A DNA stretch of 64,000 nucleotides from Raphanus sativus. Its lineage: Eukaryota > Streptophyta > Magnoliopsida > Brassicales > Brassicaceae. The stretch covers positions 30,341,407 through 30,405,406 of the forward strand of contig NC_079515.1 in NCBI RefSeq assembly GCF_000801105.2, read 5' to 3'. The notes under the pieces were generated by a model. That model made no database searches. It saw nothing but the letters and a program-made list of their open reading frames with translations, and was not told the DNA's origin. The translations under genes and the position numbers were made by a program. Positions 21,168 through 31,291 of this stretch are shown here, piece by piece (positions within the stretch are counted from its first letter, which is position 1; every line of letters starts with the position of its first letter).

Positions 21168-22811
21168 ATGTTCGATTACGACTGGGATCCGGGAAACAAA
21201 TCGGAATCGCAAGGATATTATGCTCATCAGGGCGAGATTATAGATACACTATGGTGGAGCTATGACGAACGGCGGAGGATATCAAGGTTACGATCAATTA
21301 GGGTTGCGGTGGATCTGGGAGTTCTGATATGGAATCGATCAAGGGAGATTCGAAAATCGGAGGTTTATTCATTGGATACAAAAGAGGAAACAAGAAATGG
21401 ATCTCTTCAAATCCATATCTTGTGGTATCAAAGCTCAGAGGAAGGGAAAGGAAAAGAGATATCTGGCGATTCGGGGAGATCGCAGAAGTTTCCTGGGGGG
21501 ATAGCCATTTTTAACTCGATCTCGATCACCATTAGGAAGAAATCGAGGAATAGTGGAGGTACAATCTTCATCTCCTCTGTATCAATTTGGTTATTGGCTG
21601 TAAAAGGAAATTGGGAGATCAAAATTGGATATTCTAGGATCGCAATGGAGAGAATCCCAAGAACGGGGAGGGGAAGGGTACTTCAAACCCGAAGAGTGGT
21701 CACGCAAAGCCTTAATTATATGGATAAGTGGTCTTATTTGAGATGTGCTAGCTGGTTGGTAATGGCGGTAGTGGATCGTTTTTATTTTGTGTTTGTTTTA
21801 GTTGAAATAAGCTCTATGAGCATTACTTCTTTTATTGTGTTTCGGTTATCAATTTGTATTGGTTTGTGGTGTTGGAGTTCAGAGGTTTACTCTGTATTGA
21901 GTTTGAAATGGAATAAAAATGGTGTTCTTGGTGATTTGAATGGGTATCAGTTACGATGGCGACGTGTCTGGCTAGCCAATTATGGCTATCATATAATATT
22001 GGTCAGCGAACCTAAGGAGCAGGATTATGACATAGGAATTTGCTCTGATAGTAGTATACAAAGTAATTGGCATATTTGCGGAGGATTTTTTTATGATGAT
22101 AAGACGAGAGTGGCTGGTGGTTTTGTACTAGCAGTGGAGACTTTAATGAAAGATTGTCAGATTATTTTGGGAACTTTAGGAGTGGACTGGAACATATTTG
22201 ATTTAAGATTTGTAAGATTTTCTGGTACTGTTAAAATTTGTACAGGGTATTTTATTACTAGAGGGGAAATCATTAAGGGCTATGTAGGCCTGTTTGGTAT
22301 GCAAGGATATCTATGGAACCAAGGGGTTTTGGTTACTACATGGCACCATGAGCCACGAAGTAGGAAAATAATACAGCATATGATGATATTATGGAGACTT
22401 GGTGCTACTGGTTTGGTATTGGTTCTTGATTGGGATAGATTATGGTTGCTGCAAACTTGGATTTTACTGGAAATTGGATTTTACTGGTTTGGTATTGGTT
22501 ACTGTCGTTTGGGACATACTAGGACAATGACTGGCATTATTTGGACATTTAAAATTGAGAATTTAAAATACGTTAGTTTATGGTTATCTGATAGGTGGAG
22601 GTTTTATAATTGGCGCTTTTGTTTTGAGCAGATGAACAATGATCAAGAGAGTATGACGCATGGGTTAGTTCGAATACATGGCCGGTGTAAGGTGGATAAA
22701 ATAATATGGACTACGAAGTGGTGGATGGCTTTTTTATTGGTTTTACGAGAGATCAAGATATCATTAAATCTGTATCTCCTAGCTCAATCGAGCTATATAA
22801 AGAATTTTTAA
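21168..22811 (+). CDS. LINE ORF1 candidate (547 residues, unusual composition)
   Basis: One uninterrupted frame from ATG at 21168 to TAA at 22809-22811, ending one base before the ORF2 ATG. Position says ORF1, but the protein is odd. It is very rich in Trp, Ile, Leu and Arg (for example SYLRCASWLVMAVVDRFYF), and I see no CCHC zinc knuckle, no DUF4283-like domain and no coiled coil, which plant L1 ORF1 proteins usually have. In its first part a second frame (from 21329: MESIKGDSKIGGLFIGYKRG and on to WGDSHF) reads more like an ordinary protein. So the true ORF1 may use other frames and be decayed, with this long frame partly accidental. An open run of 547 codons by chance is nevertheless improbable in 40% GC DNA. 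Confidence 0.5.
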   Translation: MFDYDWDPGNKSESQGYYAHQGEIIDTLWWSYDERRRISRLRSIRVAVDLGVLIWNRSREIRKSEVYSLDTKEETRNGSLQIHILWYQSSEEGKGKEISGDSGRSQKFPGGIAIFNSISITIRKKSRNSGGTIFISSVSIWLLAVKGNWEIKIGYSRIAMERIPRTGRGRVLQTRRVVTQSLNYMDKWSYLRCASWLVMAVVDRFYFVFVLVEISSMSITSFIVFRLSICIGLWCWSSEVYSVLSLKWNKNGVLGDLNGYQLRWRRVWLANYGYHIILVSEPKEQDYDIGICSDSSIQSNWHICGGFFYDDKTRVAGGFVLAVETLMKDCQIILGTLGVDWNIFDLRFVRFSGTVKICTGYFITRGEIIKGYVGLFGMQGYLWNQGVLVTTWHHEPRSRKIIQHMMILWRLGATGLVLVLDWDRLWLLQTWILLEIGFYWFGIGYCRLGHTRTMTGIIWTFKIENLKYVSLWLSDRWRFYNWRFCFEQMNNDQESMTHGLVRIHGRCKVDKIIWTTKWWMAFLLVLREIKISLNLYLLAQSSYIKNF

Positions 22812-22812
22812 T

Positions 22813-25800
22813 ATGAAAATTCTAAGTTGGAATTGTAGGGGTGTGGGAAGTAAATGGACTATGAGTTATCTTCGAGATATTTGGCACAAATATAAACCAG
22901 AGTTTCTTTTTTTGTCAGAAACAAAACAAGATGCAGAGTTTGTACAAGGTCTTCAGACACACTTTGGTTATGACAATTTGGTTACGGTGGATCCGAATGG
23001 AAGAAGTGGAGGTTTAGCACTTTTCTATAATAATGAATTTCAGGTTCAGGTTTTATATACGAGCAATAGAATAATAGATGTTGAAGCGGTTACTCTTGGT
23101 AAAAAAGTTTTTTTAACTTTTGTATATGGTGATCCGGTACAAAAACTAAGGGAACAAGTATGGGAGAGATTGACACGGTATGGGTTGGCGAGATCGGACC
23201 CATGGTTTATAATTGGAGATCTAAATGAAATCAGGGGCAACCATGAGAAAGAGGGAGGAGCGTTACGGAGTGCCAATTCTTTTATTCCCTTTAATGACAT
23301 GATAAGGAACAGTGGGTTACTCGAGTTTCCGGCACGGGGAAACAAAATGTCGTGGCAAGGTAGGCGAGGAAAGGGTAAGGGAGCTTTTACAGTCAGATGT
23401 CGTTTGGATCGCGCACTAGCCAACGAGGAATGGCATACTCTTTTCCCGGTTTCGTATACAGAATATTTAGGAATGGTAGGGTCGGACCATCGACCGGTGG
23501 TTGCTTTTATTGAAGATAAAGTTCGTAGAAGAAAAGGGCAATTTCGTTTTGATAAACGATGGATTGGGCAAGAGGGTCTCTTGGAATCAATAGCCTCTGG
23601 ATGGAAGGAATCGGGTCCAGGTATACCAGAGGATATAGTCTCAAAAATTAGTAATTGCAGGCATGAGATTGCGGCTTGGAGGAAAAATAACCCACCCTAT
23701 GGAAAGGAAAAAATTGCGGAGCTTCAAAAAGCATTGGAAGAGGTACAAAGTGATGATTCAAGATCACAAGAGGAGATTTTTGAGGTTTCTAAGAAATTGC
23801 AGGATGCATATAAGGATGAAGAAGAGTATTGGCATCAGAAAAGCAGGAATATGTGGTATTCATCGGGGGATCTAAATACTAATTTCTATCACGCACTTAC
23901 AAGGCAAAGACGGATTCGCAATAGGATTGTGGGGCTCTATGATGAGACCGGTACTTGGATAACGGATGCGGATGGAGTGGAAAAGGTAGCCGTGGATTAC
24001 TTTGGGAATCTGTTCACGACTACTGATCCTTCCAATTTTGATAATTTCCTGGACGAGGTAACACCAGCTATCTCATCTCAGATGAACCAACGTCTTCTCC
24101 GGGTAGCAACGGAGGAGGAGGTGAAACAAGCTTTGTTTATGATGCACCCAGAAAAGGCACCGGGACCGGATGGAATGACTGCTCTCTTTTTTCAGATTTC
24201 TTGGCATATTATAAAGGATGATCTGGTGGAATTGGTTAATAGTTTTTTAACTACAGGAGAGATGGATCCAAGGTTAAACCTTACCAATATTTGTATGATC
24301 CCAAAAACGGAAAGACCTACAAGGATGACAGAGGTGAGACCCATTAGTCTATGTAATGTGGGATACAAGATTATATCAAAAGTGCTTTGTGAGAGGCTGA
24401 AAATATGTCTTCCAAGACTTATATCGGAAACACAATCGGCTTTTGTACCAGGGAGGTTGATTTCAGATAATATTCTGATTGCTCAAGAGATGTTTCATGG
24501 CTTGAGGACAAATAAATCTTGTCAAAATAAGTATATGGCGATAAAAACGGATATGAGTAAAGCATATGACAGGGTGGAATGGGATTTTATCCAAGCACTA
24601 CTCAATAAGCTAGGTTTCGACACACATTGGACAAAACTAATGATGGAATGTATTTCTTCGGTTCAGTATCAGGTATTACTTAATGGTCAACCAAAGGGTC
24701 TTATAACCCCACAAAGGGGTCTTAGGCAGGGGGACCCGCTATCTCCATATCTTTTTATTTTGTGTACAGAGGCTCTGATAGCGAACATTAAGAAAGCGGA
24801 ACAAGGAAAACAATTGACGGGAATGAAAGTAGCGAGAGCTTGCCCATCAATATCTCACCTGCTGTTTGCAGATGATAGTCTTTTCTTTTGTAAGGCACAA
24901 AGAGATGAATGTGAGACTATTCTCAGGATTCTAAAGGAGTATGAGGCAGTCTCGGGTCAACTGATAAATTTCCAAAAATCGTCTATTCAATTTGGGCATA
25001 AGATTGAGGAATCTAGGAGGCAAGAGATGAGGGATATATTGGAGATTCAGAATATAGGAGGTATGGGGTCATATCTGGGTTTACCAGAAAATATAAGTGG
25101 ATCTAAGGTACAAGTATTTGGATTCGTACAAGATCGTGTAGATACAAGAATAAATGGGTGGACTTTTAGGTTTTTTACTAAAGGAGGAAAGGAGGTGGTC
25201 ATTAAGTCGGTGGTTACGGCTTTACCAAACCATGTAATGTCCTGTTATAGACTACCACAAACTACTATAAAGAAGCTTACGAGCACGGTTGCGAAATTTT
25301 GGTGGAGTCCTGGGGGTAGTACGAAAGGAAGGCACTGGAAATCATGGGATAAGGTATGCCTTCCTAAGGAGGAGGGAGGTTTGGGTTTTAAGGATATTTT
25401 GAATTTTAATACGGCAATGCTTGGCAAACAACTTTGGCGTCTTATAAATAAACCGGATACTCTATTCGCCCGAGTATTCAAGGGTCGGTATTTCAGGAAC
25501 GCTTCGCCCCTGGAACCAATCCGTTCTTACTCTCCATCATATGGCTGGAGGAGTATAGTATCTGCTCGATCTCTGGTTAGCAAAGGACTAATTAAAAGGG
25601 TGGGAACAGGTTCATCTATTTCAGTATGGAATGATCCTTGGCTCCCAACCACTCGCCCGAGACCTGCAAACAAAAATCATCACAATTTATTTCCGGAACT
25701 TACGGTTGACTCTCTTATTACTCCAGGTTCTAGGACTTGGAACTCACAAGCCATTAGGGCCTTGGTGGATCCATTGGATGCGAATATTATTGAAAGTATA

Positions 25801-26883
25801 CCTCTTAGTAGGTTTTGTATAGAAGATAAGGATGGCTGGCATTTTACCAACAATGGAAAATATACGGTTAAATCAGGATATGAGGTGGAAAGGGTTTACC
25901 CTGACAAAGAAAAACAACCAGCTTTTTATGGTCCGACGGTAGATGCTTTGAAAGCTTTTTGTTGGCAGGTTAAGTGCCCACCAAAGATAAAGCACTTTCT
26001 TTGGCAGATTGTATCAGGGTGTGTCGCGGTCAAAAAGAATTTAAAATCCCGGGGAATGCAAGGAGAAATTAATTGTGATAGATGTGGGTGTGCTGAGGAA
26101 TCTTTGAATCATGTATTTTTTGAATGCCCTCCAGCGCGGCAAATATGGGCATTATCGACTATACCAACAAATCCAAACGTTTTCCCCTCGGAATCATTGT
26201 TTACTAATATGGATCATTTATTCTGGAGAGTTCTACCCAAGATGAATGATCATCAGTTTGCATGGATACTATGGTATATCTGGAAAGCAAGGAACAACAA
26301 GGTTTTTAGTAACCTGGATGTGGATGCCAGGGATACACTGACGTTGGCTGAAACGGAATCTACTATGTGGGCTGCGGCCCAAGATTTGAGTATCCGACAA
26401 TCCATACCACCGCAAGTACATCCGCCTCCCTCAATTCCAGGGAGATGGTGCTTCGTAGATGGTTCGTGGAAGGATAAGGACTCTTTCTCGGGACAAGGTT
26501 GGTTCAGTACTCTGGAGGGTTATGAGGGCTTAATGGGGGCACGAAATGTTCGGGCAAGTATGTCTCCCCTGCACGCGGAGGTGGAAGCATTGATTTGGGC
26601 AATGGAATGTATGAGGAATTTACGTCAGTTTCAGGTTACGTTTGCAACGGATTGTTCTCAGTTGGTGAAGATGGTTTCAGAACCAGAAGAGTGGCCGGCG
26701 TTTGCAAGTTATCTGGAGGATATTAAGAGTCTACAAAGTAGTTTCCATAGTTCACAGCTCATTCATGTACCAAGGACGGCAAATACAAAGGCGGATCGTT
26801 TAGCACGTAGTGCCAGACAACAATCGACTTTTGTCATTCACATGGATGCCGAGCTACCAGTTTGGTGTACAGAGTCAATATGA
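22813..26883 (+). CDS. LINE ORF2: endonuclease, reverse transcriptase and RNase H polyprotein
   Basis: Uninterrupted, 1356 residues. An N-terminal apurinic-type endonuclease nicks target DNA (residues 1-235: WNCRG, FLSETK, GDLNEI, GSDHRP). The reverse transcriptase (about 450-720) has the conserved blocks GPDGM, VRPISLCNVGYKI, SAFVPGRLISDNI, KTDMSKAYDRVEW, GLRQGDPLSPYLF and the catalytic FADD near residue 685. A zinc-binding zf-RVT region follows (WQVKCPPKIKHFLWQ, then CDRCGC and HVFFEC). A C-terminal RNase H domain (about 1210-1340) keeps its four acidic positions (FVDGSW, HAEVEAL, ATDCSQ, ADRLAR). All catalytic motifs are present, so the protein may be functional. Expected to act in cis on its own RNA by target-primed reverse transcription. 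Confidence 0.97.
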   Translation: MKILSWNCRGVGSKWTMSYLRDIWHKYKPEFLFLSETKQDAEFVQGLQTHFGYDNLVTVDPNGRSGGLALFYNNEFQVQVLYTSNRIIDVEAVTLGKKVFLTFVYGDPVQKLREQVWERLTRYGLARSDPWFIIGDLNEIRGNHEKEGGALRSANSFIPFNDMIRNSGLLEFPARGNKMSWQGRRGKGKGAFTVRCRLDRALANEEWHTLFPVSYTEYLGMVGSDHRPVVAFIEDKVRRRKGQFRFDKRWIGQEGLLESIASGWKESGPGIPEDIVSKISNCRHEIAAWRKNNPPYGKEKIAELQKALEEVQSDDSRSQEEIFEVSKKLQDAYKDEEEYWHQKSRNMWYSSGDLNTNFYHALTRQRRIRNRIVGLYDETGTWITDADGVEKVAVDYFGNLFTTTDPSNFDNFLDEVTPAISSQMNQRLLRVATEEEVKQALFMMHPEKAPGPDGMTALFFQISWHIIKDDLVELVNSFLTTGEMDPRLNLTNICMIPKTERPTRMTEVRPISLCNVGYKIISKVLCERLKICLPRLISETQSAFVPGRLISDNILIAQEMFHGLRTNKSCQNKYMAIKTDMSKAYDRVEWDFIQALLNKLGFDTHWTKLMMECISSVQYQVLLNGQPKGLITPQRGLRQGDPLSPYLFILCTEALIANIKKAEQGKQLTGMKVARACPSISHLLFADDSLFFCKAQRDECETILRILKEYEAVSGQLINFQKSSIQFGHKIEESRRQEMRDILEIQNIGGMGSYLGLPENISGSKVQVFGFVQDRVDTRINGWTFRFFTKGGKEVVIKSVVTALPNHVMSCYRLPQTTIKKLTSTVAKFWWSPGGSTKGRHWKSWDKVCLPKEEGGLGFKDILNFNTAMLGKQLWRLINKPDTLFARVFKGRYFRNASPLEPIRSYSPSYGWRSIVSARSLVSKGLIKRVGTGSSISVWNDPWLPTTRPRPANKNHHNLFPELTVDSLITPGSRTWNSQAIRALVDPLDANIIESIPLSRFCIEDKDGWHFTNNGKYTVKSGYEVERVYPDKEKQPAFYGPTVDALKAFCWQVKCPPKIKHFLWQIVSGCVAVKKNLKSRGMQGEINCDRCGCAEESLNHVFFECPPARQIWALSTIPTNPNVFPSESLFTNMDHLFWRVLPKMNDHQFAWILWYIWKARNNKVFSNLDVDARDTLTLAETESTMWAAAQDLSIRQSIPPQVHPPPSIPGRWCFVDGSWKDKDSFSGQGWFSTLEGYEGLMGARNVRASMSPLHAEVEALIWAMECMRNLRQFQVTFATDCSQLVKMVSEPEEWPAFASYLEDIKSLQSSFHSSQLIHVPRTANTKADRLARSARQQSTFVIHMDAELPVWCTESI

Positions 26884-26920
26884 GTCTGTATGTTTGATGA
26901 CAAAAAAAAAAAAAAAAAAA

Positions 26921-26932
26921 AACAATCAAGTA
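26921..26932. repeat. Target-site duplication of the LINE, right copy
   Basis: AACAATCAAGTA, directly after the A run; matches 21118-21129. Confidence 0.9.
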
Positions 26933-28719
26933 AATAAATAAATAGAAATGAAAATTTCACTTTTACTATGGTACAACTAATCATGTTTACCTTTATTAAT
27001 TTTTTTTCAGTAAAAGGCAAAAATATTCGTATAACCTTGCTTTTAGATATATAAGTATAAATAATTATTCAAAACAACAAAAAAAATAAAAAATGTTTTT
27101 TATAATTTAAGAAATTATAAATTTTCAAATTAAAATATTTTTAAAAAATTTGAATTTTCTGAGTTTTATTTTGCAATTTTTTTAGATATTCAAAATAAAA
27201 ATTGAATCTATTTCAAAAAAAAACAAAATTAAGTATTTATTTATATATTTATTAAATTCTTAAACCCCACGTTTCAAAACTTTACCATTCAATTCTAATC
27301 TTACGATTAAGTGCCTAAAAGATAAATGTAGTTAATGTAAATATGAAAATGGTATTAAGAATATATTAGTTTTGATAATTTACTACTAGCATAAATAGTG
27401 TTATGTAGTTTGCAATATTCAAACATATTTCCTCTATGTTCTATTATATATAGACTATAGTTAAAAGTTGGTTACAAAATTATGTTTTTTTTTTGTGTGC
27501 ACTGGGTCATACATATTTATAAAATAACATTTTCTGTTTTCTAGACATATAAAGTGAAATGTTGAGGAGAAAAAGGTATTTCTATGATTTTCTCAACTTT
27601 TAAACTAGTTTTTTTTTCTTTTTCAGTATGCTCTACAAACAATTATTGTGTCTGATTAGATGATAAATAAATTTGACAAAAAAGATATAAATAAATTTTT
27701 GTTTAGAACTTTTTAAAAATAAATTAAAATATATGTAAAATAACGTTATTTATTACTATTATACTAAGAAATAATTATCATTTAAATTATTGACTAATTT
27801 ATTAAAATAATTGGAACAAACAGAACTTAAAACAAAGTGTAAAAAAATAGCCTTTTCAAAAAAAAAACGAAGTGTAAAATTAAATAATACTTATAATAAA
27901 ATGATTTTACACCCTGACACGTGAATTTAACAGGAAAATGGCGGGAAACGAGGAGATAAACGTTGTTGATATTCTGGTGTACAGCCAGTGTTTACTCCAG
28001 ACACCATAAAAAGGTTTGTAAAGGAGTAGTTTGTTCAAACATTTTTTTTGTTAGTTTTTGTTTTGGAGAGATATATATCCATTCTCCACCAACTTTAGTT
28101 TTAATAATCTAAGTATGTCTAATAATATAATTCCAGATGATAAAAAGAAAAGGAAAAGAATTGACAAAATGATTTGGCTTAGCTGAATGTTTCTGGCGTA
28201 GTCAAAATGTGGATGTCCAACAGGCAACACCCGCGTGGTCCTTTCTCAATAATTTTATTATTAAAAAGTTTCTTTATCGATTATCATGTTTTGGTTAAAA
28301 TCCTTTTTTGCCATATGTGATATTATATGCGTTATAAGTCGGATATATACATTTACAAAAACTCTGGCATTAAACCAAAAAGCAAGTATGCTAATGCCAC
28401 AAAATAGAGGGCACGAAACATGAATGGATGGCATTACACAGAAGTACAATAACTCTCTCACTGCCAATCTCTTGTAACTGCGTAAGACTGAAGACGACGA
28501 GAAAAGCTAATTTTTACTGACGATGTTTTAACTTCTCCATTCCGTTATAGGACTCATCCAGGTATGCAAGATCACAGAAGCTTGATATCACTAAGACGGC
28601 CAAACTTGTGGCCTATTAACAGCTAGTGGTTAGTGGCCAATAGCCCCCTAGTTGATGGCACTCCTCTCTGCGGCTGTGGCCTATTAACCACTCCCACTAT
28701 ATGACTCAATTAAAGAGTA
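26933..28719. other. AT-rich spacer, no gene seen
   Basis: Only short ORFs with low-complexity composition. A 14-base direct repeat TGTGGCCTATTAAC occurs at about 28607 and 28674 just before a Helitron. Confidence 0.5.
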
Positions 28720-29414
28720 TCTTATTCTATTAAAACAGAAGTACACTTTAAAATTAACCCTAAGACTTTTAAAATATTTACAACCTAATACCACTGAAGT
28801 AATTAATAAATCTAATATTAAGGATTTTATCTTTTCCTAATTCAATGCATAATTTCTTAAATTGATTCCACAACAAATTCATGATAAATCTTAAATTTAA
28901 TGTACATTAATACTATAAATAGGTAGATAACCTTTTTCCATAATTATGTAATATATTTTAATTTTCATATATACATATATATATTATACATTAGTATAAA
29001 GAACAAATTTAAAGTGAAAGCAAATATTTATACGGAAAATAATTATACGGTCACGGATCAAGCTATAGAAATAAACAACAACATTGCAAAATTATTTTTT
29101 AACAAATTTATTTTAACAGAAATTATATTTCAAAATATTTTTATATATTTTATGTATTTATAAATTTATTTTATTTGTTTTAAGAGATATTAAGATTTTG
29201 GAATTGGAAAAAATTATGATCCACCGCTATATTATTTTAGTTAGGATATTTAAAATTTATATAAGAATATTTTATTAAACTTATAAATATAATTTTTATT
29301 ATAACTGTAAAGATTAATTTTCAATATAAATTTATAATTAAATATTACAAATACATATAATTTAATATAAACAAAAAACTTAAAACATAAAATAAATACC
29401 CGCCCGAGTCTAGT
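28720..29414 (+). mobile_element. Non-autonomous Helitron (695 bp)
   Basis: It starts TCTTATTCTATTAAAACAGA, a typical crucifer Helitron 5' end, directly after host A (28719). It ends CCCGCCCGAGTCTAGT, with CTAGT at 29410-29414 followed by host T, so the element sits between A and T as Helitrons do, with no target duplication. The terminal hairpin is degraded to one arm. No coding capacity. Confidence 0.65.
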
Positions 29415-31230
29415 TTTTGATTATAGTTTACGTACAGCGTGATCATGAATCATAAAAATATAAGCTTCACCTTTTCTATATCCTAACAAAGTACGAGACA
29501 CGGACGGTGGATGATATGAGTGATGCAATCAAAAACTCTCTCTCAAAATCAGAACAACAAAAAGATTTCTGTTGTACCAACAAGAAGATGGAAATCCCGT
29601 GACAGTCCTGAAGCCTAGTTGAGAGCAAGAGGGAATATAATTTTATCCATCTCTGTTTGTCATTTTTCACCCTTTATTTAAAGTTATTGTTCCGTGCCAC
29701 CGATCGATGATATTTTCTACTGCTTCTTAGAGGTCTTTGTTTTACTCAGGGCCCGGTTTGACTCCATACATGTGATACATTTGTATGGGACCTATTGTTT
29801 ATTTAAAAAATTTAGGACTACTTTTTCAATGTTGTTTTCTGTTAATATATCAATATGTTATGTGTTCGATAAGTTAAGAAAATGATGAACCATCTCTAAA
29901 TAAAAACAGTTTTATATTATCCTTTTGTGTTATTTAATATGAGTAATTGAGTAGACTAAAAGGGATATAACGATTTAACATAACTGTCTTCTATGTTCTA
30001 AGAGATATGATAGACGCCCTTGATTATAAAAGTTTGATTGATGATTTTATAGAAAAAAAATGTAAAAAGATCAATATTTAAAAACTGATAAACTTTTACT
30101 AGTTCTAAAGATACTGTAATTTTTATTTATAAATTTAATTTTTTATCAATATTTTTTTATGTATTATTTAATAGTCATGTTTTTGTATTTCGTATTAGAC
30201 CATGAATATCTCATGATCAACACTGATTTCTTACAAATATACGGATATTTTCATATTTATCTAAACCAAGATTGTAAGTATTTTGACATTAAAATAAATA
30301 AATCAAAATGACTAGTATTTTGAACGTTAGTTTTACTGCGAAACTGCATGATTCAACTACGCGTACATACGTAACTACGTTCATTTGTAATATTAATAGT
30401 TAGTTTTGCTTACACAAATTAAACTGCAGTTAAAATAATGGATGGCTTACGACATACTGACATCTCGTTTTTATACAACACTGCTAGATATGAAAATGGA
30501 ATATTATAAATCAAGAAAATAAAAAATAAAAATAATAATCCTGCTGCTTCACAGTTTTCTGTTTTGAATGTTGTCACAATATATAGCCCAATGACATGTT
30601 TTGAAACATTCATTAAAGAATATTTGTCGTTACCAATAACATCTAAATTATTCATTTTCCTAGCATAAATTCCGGGAACAGCATGTGATATATTTTACAT
30701 TTTAGTTAATTATTACTACTAATTAACAAACACAAAATATTCTATTTCGTGGTTATAACTTATAAGTTCATGTAAAAGTCGATTTCGGTGTGTATGTAAC
30801 TAAAAACAGATATCTGACCTATGGACATTTATTATGGACACTTTCATTCAAATATTCTTTATAATAGTAATTAACTACGAAACTTAATTATGTATGTTGC
30901 CTCAGGTTTTAAGGATTATTATGACCTATGAGTATCAAACGTGGACAAGAGTGGTCGCTTCTTCCTCCTGGGAAATAAAAGTAACGCATGTTCATACGAA
31001 TCAAGAAAAATAGTACTACGTTCTAAATTCTCAGGATAAACAAAAACGAATCCAAGATAATTTGTAATTTTCATACGAGATCATTAATTTAAAATGGTAT
31101 GATATCAAAAGTGGGCCAAAGGGAGATTGAAAATGATCAACTCAAATAATTAACATACAAAACAAGGCAAGTAAAACAACATTTCAAAATAAAATAATAA
31201 AAATATAACCATTTCATCTCGAAATTCAAC
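29415..31230. other. Spacer upstream of PME1, no gene seen
   Basis: AT-rich with no convincing ORF. The last few hundred bases should hold PME1 promoter elements. Confidence 0.5.
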
Positions 31231-31232
31231 AA

Positions 31233-31238
31233 TATAAA
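31233..31238 (+). promoter_or_regulatory. TATA box of PME1
   Basis: TATAAA in the context CAATATAAACC, 54 bases before the PME1 start codon. The short distance leaves ~25 bases of 5' UTR if transcription starts ~30 bases downstream. Confidence 0.55.
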
Positions 31239-31291
31239 CCCTATTCCACCATCTTCCACTTCCTCACAAAGAACATTTCCCACACAAAAAA

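Larger units (their letters stand above)
21130..26920 (+). mobile_element. Full-length non-LTR retrotransposon (plant L1 clade LINE)
   Basis: A 5.79-kb element bounded by the 12-bp direct repeat AACAATCAAGTA, with two consecutive long ORFs and a ~20-base A run (26902-26920) immediately before the right repeat. Intact ORF2, exact target duplication and clean tail all point to a recent insertion. It lies in the spacer between the F-box pseudogene and PME1, away from coding sequence. Confidence 0.93.

Noticed and set aside
23046..23423. Minus-strand ORF inside LINE ORF2
   Set aside because: Antisense shadow of a coding region carrying clear endonuclease motifs on the plus strand.
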